Source of the DNA: Dyadobacter sp. LHD-138
GTDB lineage: Bacteria > Bacteroidota > Bacteroidia > Cytophagales > Spirosomataceae
Direction of reading: 5' to 3'
DNA: 64,000 bases
Assembly (NCBI RefSeq): GCF_030929615.1
Contig: NZ_JAVFVU010000020.1
Location: forward strand, 62,001-126,000
Shown here one piece after another: positions 8,456 to 16,898 of the stretch. A program made the translations under genes and the position numbers. Position 1 is the stretch's first letter. The number at the start of each line of letters is the position of its first letter. The notes under the pieces are model-generated. The model saw nothing but the letters and a program-made list of their open reading frames with translations, was not told where the DNA came from and searched no databases.

Positions 8456-9031
8456 ATGAAAAAAATTTCGTTAACGCTGCTCCTGCTAGCAGTCAGTACG
8501 TTTACTTTTGCACAATCTTTCAAATTCGGCCCAAAAGTCGGTGTCAACGTGAGTAATTATACGAGTGGTAATATCAAATCCGATGCGCTTGTGGGTTTTC
8601 ATTTGGGAGGTTTGTTGAATTTTGGGATAGGAGAGCATTTTTCCATTCAGCCGGAAGTTCTTTTTTCAACGCAAGGTGCAAAAGTTGACAATGGCGTTAA
8701 GGCTGAAAAATATAAAACCAGTTATGTCTCGGTTCCGGTTATGTTAAAACTAAAAACCTCGGGCGGGCTTTATATTGAAGCCGGACCGCAGGTTGCATTT
8801 AAAACCGGTGAAGATATTCCGGATCAGACCATCGATCATTTCTCTAAAAATCTTGACCTGGCGCTAGGCGGCGGTATTGGTTACCAGTCTGCCATGGGAC
8901 TGGGTATTGGTGCACGATATATCGCGGGCTTATCCAAGGTTGGTGATTTTAAGGGAAATAATATTGATCCTGATTTTAAAAATAGTGTAATACAGGTGAG
9001 TTTGTTTTGGGCTATACCGGTGGTGAAATAG
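8456..9031 (+). CDS. Outer-membrane beta-barrel (porin-family) protein
   Basis: A 191-residue exported protein. I start it at ATG 8456 because that gives a clean signal peptide (MKKISLTLLLLAVSTFTFAQ); an in-frame ATG at 8378 would add 26 residues in front of it. The mature part begins FKFGPKVGVNVSNYT and shows alternating polar/hydrophobic strands with Gly-rich turns (GFHLGGLLNFGIGEHFSIQP). That is the pattern of the small OMP_b-brl_2 barrels common in Bacteroidota. The last strand ends in VVK and not the usual terminal aromatic residue. Ligand or partner unknown. It is monocistronic, with a UUCG-loop terminator downstream. Confidence 0.8.
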   Translation: MKKISLTLLLLAVSTFTFAQSFKFGPKVGVNVSNYTSGNIKSDALVGFHLGGLLNFGIGEHFSIQPEVLFSTQGAKVDNGVKAEKYKTSYVSVPVMLKLKTSGGLYIEAGPQVAFKTGEDIPDQTIDHFSKNLDLALGGGIGYQSAMGLGIGARYIAGLSKVGDFKGNNIDPDFKNSVIQVSLFWAIPVVK

Positions 9032-9060
9032 TGCAGTCTTTGCCTTGACAGACTTTGGTA

Positions 9061-9088
9061 AATGGCGGACTTCGGTTCGCCATTTTTT
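9061..9088 (+). terminator. Terminator with TTCG tetraloop
   Basis: AATGGCGGAC-TTCG-GTTCGCCATT, then a T6 run. This extra-stable tetraloop hairpin lies 30 bases after the beta-barrel stop. Confidence 0.85.
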
Positions 9089-9149
9089 GTGCGATCTGCT
9101 TTGTAGCATTAAAATGTCAGGGTTCAAAAGTCGAAGTATTGAACAAAAT

Positions 9150-9178
9150 AAAAAGCCTCGATATCATCAAGGCTTTTT
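9150..9178. terminator. Second terminator-like hairpin
   Basis: AAAAGCCT (9151-9158) pairs with AGGCTTTT (9170-9177). A-rich and T-rich flanks would let it act on either strand. It lies 62 bases beyond the first terminator, and no gene on either strand obviously needs it. Confidence 0.5.
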
Positions 9179-9783
9179 TGCTCATTTTAACCCTCCTCTA
9201 CACTTGTAAAATAAGTGACATAAAAGTAGGGGATGGAAATATAAAATCAAAGAAATTATAGAATAAATATTACACGAGAGTCATATTTGTTCGTAATTCA
9301 TCAAATTGGTTACATTGTTTACCGATTCGGTACTTGTGTACCTTTAATTTTGAATGAATACTAAAGTGCGGAATCAAGCCCCTGTGGCTACAATATGTGT
9401 TGCGAATTCCTCAATTTGCTGTCCAAGATATTGTCTGGGTTAATTAAAGTAAATATAAAACACTAATAAATAATCTATGAATTCTACATACTTATTGGTT
9501 GAATTTTAAAAGTAAGCCAGGACTTGGTTAGATATAAAATATGAATTGATTTTCAGTTGATTGGTGTCAATAAAGGAATCCAAGCTCAAAATGAAGGTTA
9601 TCGTTTTACGAAAAGTTCAGGTATCTGTAAAAAACGAAAGTTCGGTCCGTTAAATTTAATTTTCGAAATATTGCTTTTAAAATCTGCTTGGCGGAAATCT
9701 TTGGTATGATTTTAATGAAACCGGTAAAGGATAAAAGAAAAATCATTATTTCAACGTTTTAGAACTGTACAGGAAGGTTGATA
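9179..9783. other. Gene-poor AT-rich stretch
   Basis: No convincing coding frame on either strand. It contains an isolated 13-base palindrome TACCGA-T-TCGGTA (9320-9332) whose half-sites equal those of the TetR operators but with a 1-base spacer, not a 4-base one. The end holds an AGGAAGG ribosome-binding site (9771-9777) for the next gene. Otherwise nothing is recognised. Confidence 0.5.
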
Positions 9784-10050
9784 ATGGAGTCTAAACCTTT
9801 AAATCAGTTCAATATGTTTGTGCCTAAATTTATAAAAGAGGACTGGGTCAGGAAGAAAGGGAGCGCACAATTGATGCAGATCGAAGAGTATCAGACCGAG
9901 GAGGTGGTGGAAGTGCTTGCGGGAAAGAAAGGTGGAGATTATGTGCACAGGCAATACAATGGAAAAGTCTGGTGTACATGGGTTAACGATAATACTGCCG
10001 TTGTAACTCAGCCTTTTAAGGAATCGGAGCTGGAATTGGTGATAAGATAG
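9784..10050 (+). CDS. Hypothetical protein (88 aa)
   Basis: Small soluble protein starting MESKPLNQFNMFVPKFIKED. I prefer ATG 9784 over the in-frame TTG 9778, because AGGAAGG (9771-9777) sits 6 bases before the ATG, an unusually good Shine-Dalgarno for this genome. Predicted mixed alpha/beta, with a Trp/Cys-containing strand region (YNGKVWCTWVND). No family is recognised and no operon partner is present; the next gene starts 100 bases later. Confidence 0.6.
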   Translation: MESKPLNQFNMFVPKFIKEDWVRKKGSAQLMQIEEYQTEEVVEVLAGKKGGDYVHRQYNGKVWCTWVNDNTAVVTQPFKESELELVIR

Positions 10051-10150
10051 TTTCCTTAGGACGCTAGGATTTAGAAAATATAATAATATCGACAAATACT
10101 TTTAAATTTAAGTGTTTGTTCTCATTTGATATTCACTAAATCTTAGCGTT

Positions 10151-11275
10151 ATGCGTATACGATTATCAGTTCAGACAGTCATTATTTTACTGTTGGCATC
10201 GGTCTGTTCCTTTTCCGCCCAACCAGCGGCAACGCTGACAATTGGCTCTGCCGCCCCGGATTTTAATTTAAAGAATATCGACGGGAAAAATTATTCCCTC
10301 AAAAATTTTTCCGACGCGGCTGTACTGGCCATTGTTTTTACCTGCAACCATTGTCCTACTGCGCAGGCGTATGAGGATAGGATCAAAGCACTCACTTATG
10401 ATTTCAAGGATAAAAAAGTGGCTGTCGTGGCTATTTCCTCCAATGACCCGAAGGCGATCAGGCTTGATGAGCTTGGGTATACCGACATGAGCGACACGTA
10501 TGAGGAAATGAAATTACGTGCGAAAGACAAAGGTTATAACTTCCCGTATTTGTATGATGGTGATAATCAGGCGACCGCATTGGCGTATGGCCCGGTTGCG
10601 ACACCGCATATTTTTATTTTCGATAAGGAAAGAAAACTGCGCTATACAGGGAGAATTGACGATGTAGAAAAACCAACCGGAACGCCCAAAAACAGAGATG
10701 CTTACAATGCGATTCAGGAACTGGTCGGTAACCGGCCGGTGACCGTTGCGACGACCAAAACTTTCGGCTGTTCCATGAAATGGGCGACAAAGGAACACAA
10801 TGTGCAGGATGAGGAAGCTTCATGGGCCAAGGAACCCGTTTCGCTTGAAACGATTGACGAGGCGGGGTTGAAGGAGCTGATTTCAAATAAATCGGATAAA
10901 CTCCGGCTGATTAATGTGTGGGCTACCTGGTGCGGCCCCTGTGTGACTGAATTTCCTGATTTTATGCAAATGTATCATATGTACCGAAATCGCGATTTTG
11001 AATTTATTTCGGTAAGCGCCGACACGCCGGATAAAAAGGAGAAAGCGCTGAAATTCCTGCAAGGCAAACGAGCTTCCAACAAAAATTATATTTTTCATAT
11101 CGAGGATAAATATAAACTTATTGAGGCCATAGATCCCAACTGGCAGGGGGCATTGCCTTATACCATCCTGGTTGAGCCGGGCGGAAAAATTGTTTATGCG
11201 CAGCAAGGACCGATTGACCCCAGGAAAATGAAAAAGGTTATTGTTGAAAATAAGTACGTCGGAAGGTTTTACTAG
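10151..11275 (+). CDS. Exported peroxiredoxin-like / thioredoxin (TlpA-like) fusion
   Basis: A 374-residue secreted redox protein. The signal peptide ends near SFSAQ (residue 23). Domain 1 (about 27-200) is an AhpC/TSA-like fold with C65-NH-C68 (FTCNHCPTAQAYE) in the active-site position. Domain 2 (about 225-374) is a TlpA-like thioredoxin with the classic W-C261-GP-C264 motif and a cis-proline region (GALPYTILVEPGG). The arrangement suggests a periplasmic thiol peroxidase whose oxidised cysteines are reduced by, or pass electrons to, the fused thioredoxin. It is monocistronic. A membrane electron donor is not seen nearby. Confidence 0.85.
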   Translation: MRIRLSVQTVIILLLASVCSFSAQPAATLTIGSAAPDFNLKNIDGKNYSLKNFSDAAVLAIVFTCNHCPTAQAYEDRIKALTYDFKDKKVAVVAISSNDPKAIRLDELGYTDMSDTYEEMKLRAKDKGYNFPYLYDGDNQATALAYGPVATPHIFIFDKERKLRYTGRIDDVEKPTGTPKNRDAYNAIQELVGNRPVTVATTKTFGCSMKWATKEHNVQDEEASWAKEPVSLETIDEAGLKELISNKSDKLRLINVWATWCGPCVTEFPDFMQMYHMYRNRDFEFISVSADTPDKKEKALKFLQGKRASNKNYIFHIEDKYKLIEAIDPNWQGALPYTILVEPGGKIVYAQQGPIDPRKMKKVIVENKYVGRFY

Positions 11276-11413
11276 AAACACTTTTAAATTACTACCCGTA
11301 AAACGCGCCTGTATGTGCCGGTGATGCTGCTGATTAGGAAGGGAATCCTTTGGTTGGCGTTGTTATCGGTATTTTTTATGACAACCGAATTGAAATAAAA
11401 TACCTAAATATTT

Positions 11414-11440
11414 TTTCGTACGAAATATTTCCTACCTTTG
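11414..11440 (+). promoter_or_regulatory. Palindromic operator and promoter of the BlaI/M56 pair
   Basis: Perfect 12-base palindrome TTTCGTACGAAA (11414-11425), flanked by AAATATT / ATATTT, lies just before an exact -7 box TACCTTTG (11433-11440). This position suits a BlaI-type repressor acting on its own operon. Confidence 0.65.
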
Positions 11441-11466
11441 ATCCGTTGTTATTGAAAATTGAAACT

Positions 11467-11829
11467 ATGGAGCCTACAAAATCAGAATTGGAGATACTGC
11501 AGGTGCTTTGGCAGCACGGTCCCTCAACGGTACGATTTGTCAACGATACACTTAATGAAGAAAAACGTGCCGTGCAATATTCGTCAACCTTAAAGCTTAT
11601 GCAGATCATGGCCGAAAAGGGTATTGTGAAAAGAGACGAGCGCAGTATGAAACACGTTTACAGTCCTGCGGAAGAAGAAAGCAAGACGAAAAATCTGCTT
11701 TTAAAACGTTTCGTGGATACCATGTACAAAGGTTCTGCATCCAGTTTGGTGATGCAGCTTTTTGGAAATAAAGGAACCTCTGAAAGTGATCTGAAGGAGA
11801 TTAAGGACTTCCTGAACAAGCTGGATTAG
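11467..11829 (+). CDS. BlaI/MecI/CopY-family repressor
   Basis: A 120-residue winged-helix repressor. ATG 11467 (MEPTKSELEILQVLWQHGP) is chosen; the frame upstream of it lies across the promoter, so the longer reading is unlikely. The first 75 residues have the family's wHTH layout (SELEILQVLW, AVQYSSTLKLMQIMAEKGIV, then a KRDERSMKHVYSP wing). The C-terminal helix is the dimer/cleavage region. In the known systems a membrane M56 protease senses a signal, and the repressor is inactivated by proteolysis. The M56 gene starts 38 bases downstream. The palindrome at 11414 is its probable operator. Confidence 0.88.
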   Translation: MEPTKSELEILQVLWQHGPSTVRFVNDTLNEEKRAVQYSSTLKLMQIMAEKGIVKRDERSMKHVYSPAEEESKTKNLLLKRFVDTMYKGSASSLVMQLFGNKGTSESDLKEIKDFLNKLD

Positions 11830-11867
11830 CAATACATATTCGTTCACTTTCCTAAAATTTATTAGCC

Positions 11868-13826
11868 ATGAATTTTGATTATTTGAACCATCCTTTTTTT
11901 CAAAAACTGATACAGACTGTTTGCAGGACCTTATTGCATTCGTTATGGCAGGGTTTGCTGCTGGCTATTCTGACAGGCATTATTTTGATGGCAACCCGGA
12001 AATCACGTCCGGCGCTGCGGTATAATCTTTTATCTCTGTCATTGCTGCTTTTCGTCTTTGGCAGCGGTGTTACTTTTTTTATTGAATTCAGCAGGCAAAG
12101 CCAGACGTCACCGTTGGTTTTAGATGACTTTTTGGTCAGAAATCCTGCGGTAACGGGGTCATTGATAACAACAGAAAGGGTTTCTTTGTTAAGTCCGGTT
12201 GATCAGACCCTCACATGGCTTGATCAGTTTTTTAGTCAAAATGCATCCATTATTGTTGCCATTTGGCTGGTCATATTCGTACTAAAATCTTTGAAAGCAG
12301 GGGCGGGGCTGTTTTATATTCATCAGTTAAAGCACAATCATTGGCAGGAACCCGAGCAAGTCTGGAAGATAAAAGTGATGCAGCTTGCGGAAACAATGGG
12401 TATCCGGCAGTCGGTGTCCTTGTTTGAATCCGTTATCGTGACGGTACCGCTGGTCGTTGGCATTCTGAAACCAATCATTTTTATTCCCGCTGGAATTCTT
12501 GCAAATCTACCCGCAAACCAGATTGAAGCCATTTTACTTCATGAGCTTGCGCATATCAAAAGAAGGGATTATCTGGTAAACCTGATCCAGAGTTTTGGAG
12601 AAAATATTTTCTTTTTCAACCCGGCTGTGGTCTGGATATCGGCTTTGATCCGTGAAGAACGTGAACACTGCTGCGACGATATCGCCATTTCGATAACGAA
12701 AAATGATACCTCCTTTGTGCAGGCACTGGTTTCATTTCAGGAATATAATCTTCCGGAAACTTCGCATGCGATGGCTTTTCCCGGGAAGCGCAATGCCCTT
12801 CTGGATCGGATCAAGCGAATCATTTACAAAAACAATAAATCTTTAAACGCCATGGAAAAATTATTTGTAACAACCAGCTTAATCGCAGCAGTGTTATTGA
12901 CCGCTGCTTTTTCGCCCAATGAAAAACCTGAACCAGTTAGCGCAATTGAGAATAAACCGATTGCGGAAAAATCAATGGTAGAACCAGCAGTTTGGAAGGA
13001 GAATTTGCTTTCTGAAACGGTCGCGCGGGTGAAAGAGCCAGTAGTAAATTTACAAGAACCGACAGTGCGTGATACGGTGCCCGGCAGATATGACCGTATT
13101 CAGACGAATGGAAACGTCAGCAATATTGAGACGACAAAAAACAATAAACGTTATGAAATTGAAAGCGTCGACGGGAAGATTACATCGTTGAAGGTGGACG
13201 GACAAAAAATTGCGGAGGATCAAATTTCGAGCTATCATTCGGATATTGACGAAATTATGCAGGAAGTAAAAGTGGCAAGGGAAAATGCGGAAGTGGAAAG
13301 AGGACATGCGGAAAAAGCACGGGCTGAGGCAAATGTGATGAGAAAACAAGCGGACGAGTATAGAAAGGACGCTGAGAAAATGCGTGCGGAGGCTGGGAAA
13401 ATGCGGGAGCAGGCAAATCAGGCACGCTTGGTGGCGGAGGATGTGAGGAAACAAGCAGAGACGATCAGGGGGCAGGCTGAAAAACAAAGGGAGGTGGCGG
13501 AAGGGCATCGTTTGAAAGCCGAGGAACATAGAAAAATTGCCGGAGAACAACGTGAGCGGGCAGAAGTTTCCAGAAAGGAAGCGGAAAAATCCAGAGTGGT
13601 TTTTGAAAAAATGCAGGCCGAACTTACCAATGATTTGATGAAGGAGGGTGTTTTAAAAGACAAAACAGTATATTCTTACAAGCTGAACAGCGATGAACTG
13701 ATCGTAAATGGTGTGAAGCAGCCGGACGCATTACATCAGAAAATGAAGGCTAAATATGTGAAAGGCCCGGGTTGGGAAACCGTATACAATGTAAATGGCC
13801 GCACGGGTATCAGCATTACGAAGTAA
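11868..13826 (+). CDS. BlaR1-like M56 metallopeptidase with periplasmic coiled coil
   Basis: A 652-residue membrane sensor-protease. The first 330 residues have about four membrane helices around a zinc protease site, H225-ELAH (LLHELAHIKRRDYL), followed by an EREHCCDD segment typical of M56. A further helix lies at about 330-350 (TTSLIAAVLLTAAF). The periplasmic tail has no penicillin-binding domain. It carries a small beta region (YEIESVDGKITSLKVDGQKI) and a highly regular Ala/Arg/Glu coiled coil (about residues 460-590, repeats of the type AEKARAEANVMRKQ), then a short beta domain. The signal is therefore unlikely to be a beta-lactam. Cotranscribed with the BlaI-like repressor. Confidence 0.85.
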   Translation: MNFDYLNHPFFQKLIQTVCRTLLHSLWQGLLLAILTGIILMATRKSRPALRYNLLSLSLLLFVFGSGVTFFIEFSRQSQTSPLVLDDFLVRNPAVTGSLITTERVSLLSPVDQTLTWLDQFFSQNASIIVAIWLVIFVLKSLKAGAGLFYIHQLKHNHWQEPEQVWKIKVMQLAETMGIRQSVSLFESVIVTVPLVVGILKPIIFIPAGILANLPANQIEAILLHELAHIKRRDYLVNLIQSFGENIFFFNPAVVWISALIREEREHCCDDIAISITKNDTSFVQALVSFQEYNLPETSHAMAFPGKRNALLDRIKRIIYKNNKSLNAMEKLFVTTSLIAAVLLTAAFSPNEKPEPVSAIENKPIAEKSMVEPAVWKENLLSETVARVKEPVVNLQEPTVRDTVPGRYDRIQTNGNVSNIETTKNNKRYEIESVDGKITSLKVDGQKIAEDQISSYHSDIDEIMQEVKVARENAEVERGHAEKARAEANVMRKQADEYRKDAEKMRAEAGKMREQANQARLVAEDVRKQAETIRGQAEKQREVAEGHRLKAEEHRKIAGEQRERAEVSRKEAEKSRVVFEKMQAELTNDLMKEGVLKDKTVYSYKLNSDELIVNGVKQPDALHQKMKAKYVKGPGWETVYNVNGRTGISITK

Positions 13827-13859
13827 TATTTATCGAATGCGTATAACCACAGGATCGGT

Positions 13860-13887
13860 CGCAAAACTGGCTGGTCTTGCGGTTTTT
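13860..13887 (+). terminator. Weak terminator of the BlaI/M56 operon
   Basis: CGCAA (13860-13864) pairs with TTGCG (13877-13881), followed by GTTTTTG, 33 bases after the stop. Only a five-base stem with a long loop. Confidence 0.4.
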
Positions 13888-13930
13888 GTTTATTCAATAG
13901 TGAAATTTTGGGGCTTGTGGATGCTGGGAT

Positions 13931-13952
13931 AAAACACTTTATGACGTGTTTT
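13931..13952. terminator. Possible terminator between convergent genes
   Basis: AAAACAC (13931-13937) and GTGTTTT (13946-13952) can pair across an 8-base loop, 15 bases beyond the MocR stop on the minus strand. AT-rich stem, so weak. Confidence 0.35.
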
Positions 13953-13966
13953 GACCTGGTGATGTC

Positions 13967-15442
13967 TTAGATTTGTTCCAGGAGCTTTTTGATGATACCA
14001 ACACTTTGTTCGAGTTCGTCCGGCGTTGACGATGCAAATCCGAGCCTTGTACCGTTCAGTTTTGGTGACAAGGCGTTACCATCGGCTCCGTCTGAAAAAT
14101 AGAGATCTTGTTGGAAGGCTTTTTGCGCAAGATTACGTAGGTCAATGTCTTGATCGAAGCGCGTCCAAACGGCCATACCGCCGTCAGGGGTCTGAAAATC
14201 CAGATAGTTACTTAATTCTGATTTTAAAAGGCCACAAAAAAGATCACGCCGTTGACGATATGTCCTTAATGACTTTCGTAAATGCCGCTGGATAATTCCA
14301 TTCTGTAAAAGTTCCGCCATGGCGTTTTCCAGCATATTGTCACCCTGCCGATCGATAATTCTGCGTATTTGGGCAAGATGGTTTATCACATTTTCAGAAC
14401 CGACCAGATAGCCAACCCGGAAAGCCGGAGAAATCGTTTTTGTGAATGAACCGCAATAGAGCACCATTCCGGCACGATCTGCACCGGCCAACGGAAGCAA
14501 CGGCTTGCTTAGGTAATGAAAATCGTAGTCATAATCATCCTCAAAAATAATGAACCCGTATTTTTCTGAAAGTGCGAGTAATTGCAGTCGGCGGTCGGCA
14601 CGTAATGCTACCGTGGTAGGGTAGTGGTGGTGCGAGGTGACGTAAAGCATGCGCAACGGTTGTTTTTGACATATTGTTTCGATCGCGTCCACGCTGACTC
14701 CATATTCATCCGATGGAATGCTCAGAATATTGGCACCGACCTGAGTGAAATTCATACGCGCACTGGACCAGGACAATTCACCCATGGCTACATGATCCCC
14801 TTTTTTTAAAAGACCGGTACTCGCCAGGTAAAGGCCCATCACCGTTCCGCGGGTGATCAGAATATTTTCCGGTGAAGTTTTCAGTGCACGTGTTTCATTC
14901 AGGTAATCAGACAATTCCTGGCGGAGCCAATAGGTGCCAAATGTATCGCCATATCCCAGTTTTACATAGGAATTTCCAGTTAACAATTGCGTCCGGTAAG
15001 CGCGTGAAAGTTCTTCCAGGGGTGCCAGGCGCGGATCGGGGAAACCATCGTCAAGGTGCAATGAGGTTCTGCTTTTTAAAACCGCCCGATGTAGATGCGG
15101 TTTATCTTCAAACGAAAACCCCGCTATTTTGCTTGTGTTGGGAATTTCCTTTCCGGAGGTGTTGATCGGTTGCGGTTTGATCTCGGGAAAATGCATGGCA
15201 ACAAAGGTACCGCTGCCGGCACGGCTTTCGAGCCAGCCTTGCGCCAGAAGTTCATCATAAGCACGGACCACGGTTTTTCTATGAATATCCATGGTGTCGG
15301 CCAACTGCCTGCTACTCAATAGCTGGTGCCCCGACAAAATTATGCCGGTCCTGATCAGCTCCGTTAACTGATTGGCGATTTGTAAATAGACCGGCTGGCG
15401 GTCTGATTTATTAATAAACAACAGGGACGAGAGCGGCTGCAT
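13967..15442 (-). CDS. MocR/PdxR-type GntR regulator with aminotransferase domain
   Basis: A 491-residue transcription factor. The N-terminal GntR winged helix (about 10-80) includes SSRQLADTMDIHRKTVVRAY and a GSGTFV wing. The C-terminal fold-type I aminotransferase domain (about 115-491) keeps the PLP lysine K335 in GSFTKTISPAFRVGY and the Asp in IIFEDDYDYDF. Such proteins bind PLP and often activate vitamin B6 or amine metabolism genes from a shared divergent promoter. Here the divergent neighbour encodes a pyridoxamine-phosphate-oxidase-fold protein 80 bases away, so that gene is the likely target. The effector beyond PLP is unknown. Confidence 0.9.
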   Translation of the reverse strand: MQPLSSLLFINKSDRQPVYLQIANQLTELIRTGIILSGHQLLSSRQLADTMDIHRKTVVRAYDELLAQGWLESRAGSGTFVAMHFPEIKPQPINTSGKEIPNTSKIAGFSFEDKPHLHRAVLKSRTSLHLDDGFPDPRLAPLEELSRAYRTQLLTGNSYVKLGYGDTFGTYWLRQELSDYLNETRALKTSPENILITRGTVMGLYLASTGLLKKGDHVAMGELSWSSARMNFTQVGANILSIPSDEYGVSVDAIETICQKQPLRMLYVTSHHHYPTTVALRADRRLQLLALSEKYGFIIFEDDYDYDFHYLSKPLLPLAGADRAGMVLYCGSFTKTISPAFRVGYLVGSENVINHLAQIRRIIDRQGDNMLENAMAELLQNGIIQRHLRKSLRTYRQRRDLFCGLLKSELSNYLDFQTPDGGMAVWTRFDQDIDLRNLAQKAFQQDLYFSDGADGNALSPKLNGTRLGFASSTPDELEQSVGIIKKLLEQI

Positions 15443-15445
15443 TGG

Positions 15446-15492
15446 ATTGGACTACTGATTTTATTAAAACTGGATGATTGTGTCAGTCCAAT
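15446..15492. promoter_or_regulatory. Inverted repeat in the MocR/PNPOx divergent promoter
   Basis: ATTGGACT (15446-15453) and AGTCCAAT (15485-15492) are exact inverted copies 31 bases apart in the 80-base gap between the two divergent genes. Centre-to-centre distance is about four helical turns. A likely MocR site pair. Confidence 0.55.
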
Positions 15493-15522
15493 AAAGGAAC
15501 AATTTTGTAAAAAAACAAACCT

Positions 15523-16158
15523 ATGGGCACAGCACTTCCACATCTCATTCCAAGCCGTTCAGCGAAACGCGCGCACTTCGACGCCGAATCCATTTATCCG
15601 ATCCTGGACGAAGCTCTTTTTTGTACGATCAGCTTTTCTGTTGATGATCAGCCTTTTTCTATTCCTACTTCTTTTGTTCGGTATGAAGATAAGCTATACA
15701 TCCACGGTTCGGTTGGAAGTCATTTTATCCGGCAAATTGAAAAGGGTATTCCCGTTTGCATCACCGTGATGCTCGTGGATGAACTGGTTGTTGCCAAATC
15801 AGCATTTAGTCATTCAGTCAATTACAGGTCGGTCGTTGTTTTTTCAAAGGCGGAAGTTATTGAGGATATCGATCAAAAGATTGCCTCATTCGAATGGCTT
15901 ACGAATAAAATTGTTCCGGATAGCTGGGAATATTTACGCCCGGTTAAAAATAACGAAGTGAAAAAAACGACCGCGCTGGCTTTTAAAATTGATGAAGCAT
16001 CGGCCAAAATGCGGTCGGGAATGCCCCTTGATGAGGAAGAAGATCTCGAACTTCCGATTTGGTCCGGTCTTATCCCATTGTCAAATAAGCGGTTAACTCC
16101 GATCGCAGATACGCGAAGCCAGCATATCCCGTTGCCTGCGCATTTGCAGCATTTATAA
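15523..16158 (+). CDS. Pyridoxamine 5'-phosphate oxidase-fold flavin/heme-binding protein
   Basis: A 211-residue protein of the PNPOx-like split-barrel class (flavin-nucleotide-binding subgroup). The N-terminal half has the barrel strands ALFCTISFSVDDQPFSIPTS and KLYIHGSVGSHF. It is too divergent in the PLP-binding region to call a true PdxH. Related proteins bind FMN or F420 and reduce small molecules. It is transcribed divergently from the MocR regulator with a paired repeat between them, suggesting PLP-linked control. The C-terminus (LEDLELP-type linker, then RSQHIPLPAHL) is polar. Confidence 0.8.
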   Translation: MGTALPHLIPSRSAKRAHFDAESIYPILDEALFCTISFSVDDQPFSIPTSFVRYEDKLYIHGSVGSHFIRQIEKGIPVCITVMLVDELVVAKSAFSHSVNYRSVVVFSKAEVIEDIDQKIASFEWLTNKIVPDSWEYLRPVKNNEVKKTTALAFKIDEASAKMRSGMPLDEEEDLELPIWSGLIPLSNKRLTPIADTRSQHIPLPAHLQHL

Positions 16159-16310
16159 GAATTGTTAACGTCTGAACGCAGGTTTATTGTCTGAGATTTT
16201 GTCTCCGGCAGTAGACCTGTGTTGTTTTAGGTTATCTGCGTTTCAAAATCAAAAAAACTACGGGATTTATTCTTTATTTGCATCATTGTAAAACAGCATA
16301 CAAATCCACC

Positions 16311-16898
16311 ATGAGCAAATTAGAACAAGCATTTTCCCTTTTTGATGCCTACAACCAACAGTCACCCGAGAAAATTGTCTGGGAGGGGAAGGAATATCCT
16401 TCTGAATATTTCTATGCCTTAAAGTTGCATGACTGGGTTAAAAAACTGGAACCTGATGCACCAGAAAGTCTTTTGTTAGCCTCGAGAAGCCAGCATATCG
16501 GGAGGTGGGAGATCGCCAGAAAATCATATCCCGACGGGCGGGTAGGGTATCTCAAATGGCGCAGCGATCTTGGGAAATTCCATGCGCAAAAAGCGGCGGA
16601 AATACTCACAGTAGTGGGTTATGATGAAACTGAAATAAAGCGGGTAAGGGAAATTATTCTTAAACAGCGGATCAAGCTGGATGAAGATGTACAAACGATG
16701 GAAAACGCCCTTTGTCTTGTCTTTCTGGAATATCAGTTTGATGATTTGATAGAAAAACTCAGCGAAGAAAAGATGATTGATATTCTTCGGAAAACCTGGG
16801 GGAAAATGAGTGATCCGGGGCAGAACGCTGCATTGGCGATGCAATACAGCAAACCTGGCACGGAATTATTAAAAAAGGCGTTAAATCCGGATGCATAA
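16311..16898 (+). CDS. DUF4202-family protein
   Basis: A 195-residue soluble, mostly helical protein starting MSKLEQAFSLFDAYNQQSP at ATG 16311; the upstream in-frame ATG at 16278 is less likely because it adds a tail that does not resemble the family. The conserved DUF4202 elements are visible: LASRSQHIGRWEI, GYLKWRSDLGKFHA, and ALCLVFLEYQ with the following FDDLIEKL. The family's many His/Glu residues suggest metal-dependent chemistry of HD type, but its function is not established. It is a single gene after a region that includes a long imperfect inverted repeat (GAACGCAG ... CTGCGTTTC, about 16174-16243). Confidence 0.8.
   Translation: MSKLEQAFSLFDAYNQQSPEKIVWEGKEYPSEYFYALKLHDWVKKLEPDAPESLLLASRSQHIGRWEIARKSYPDGRVGYLKWRSDLGKFHAQKAAEILTVVGYDETEIKRVREIILKQRIKLDEDVQTMENALCLVFLEYQFDDLIEKLSEEKMIDILRKTWGKMSDPGQNAALAMQYSKPGTELLKKALNPDA

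Noticed and set aside
9055..9261. Open frame of 68 codons with two hydrophobic stretches
   Set aside because: It runs through both terminator hairpins, has no promoter or ribosome-binding site and no family resemblance.
13250..13610. Repetitive sequence in the M56 gene, considered as a DNA repeat array
   Set aside because: The repetition is at protein level (coiled-coil Ala/Arg/Glu periodicity); DNA copies are diverged and in frame.
16174..16243. GAACGCAG ... CTGCGTTTC inverted repeat
   Set aside because: Arms are imperfect and about 50 bases apart; no terminator or RNA family fits.
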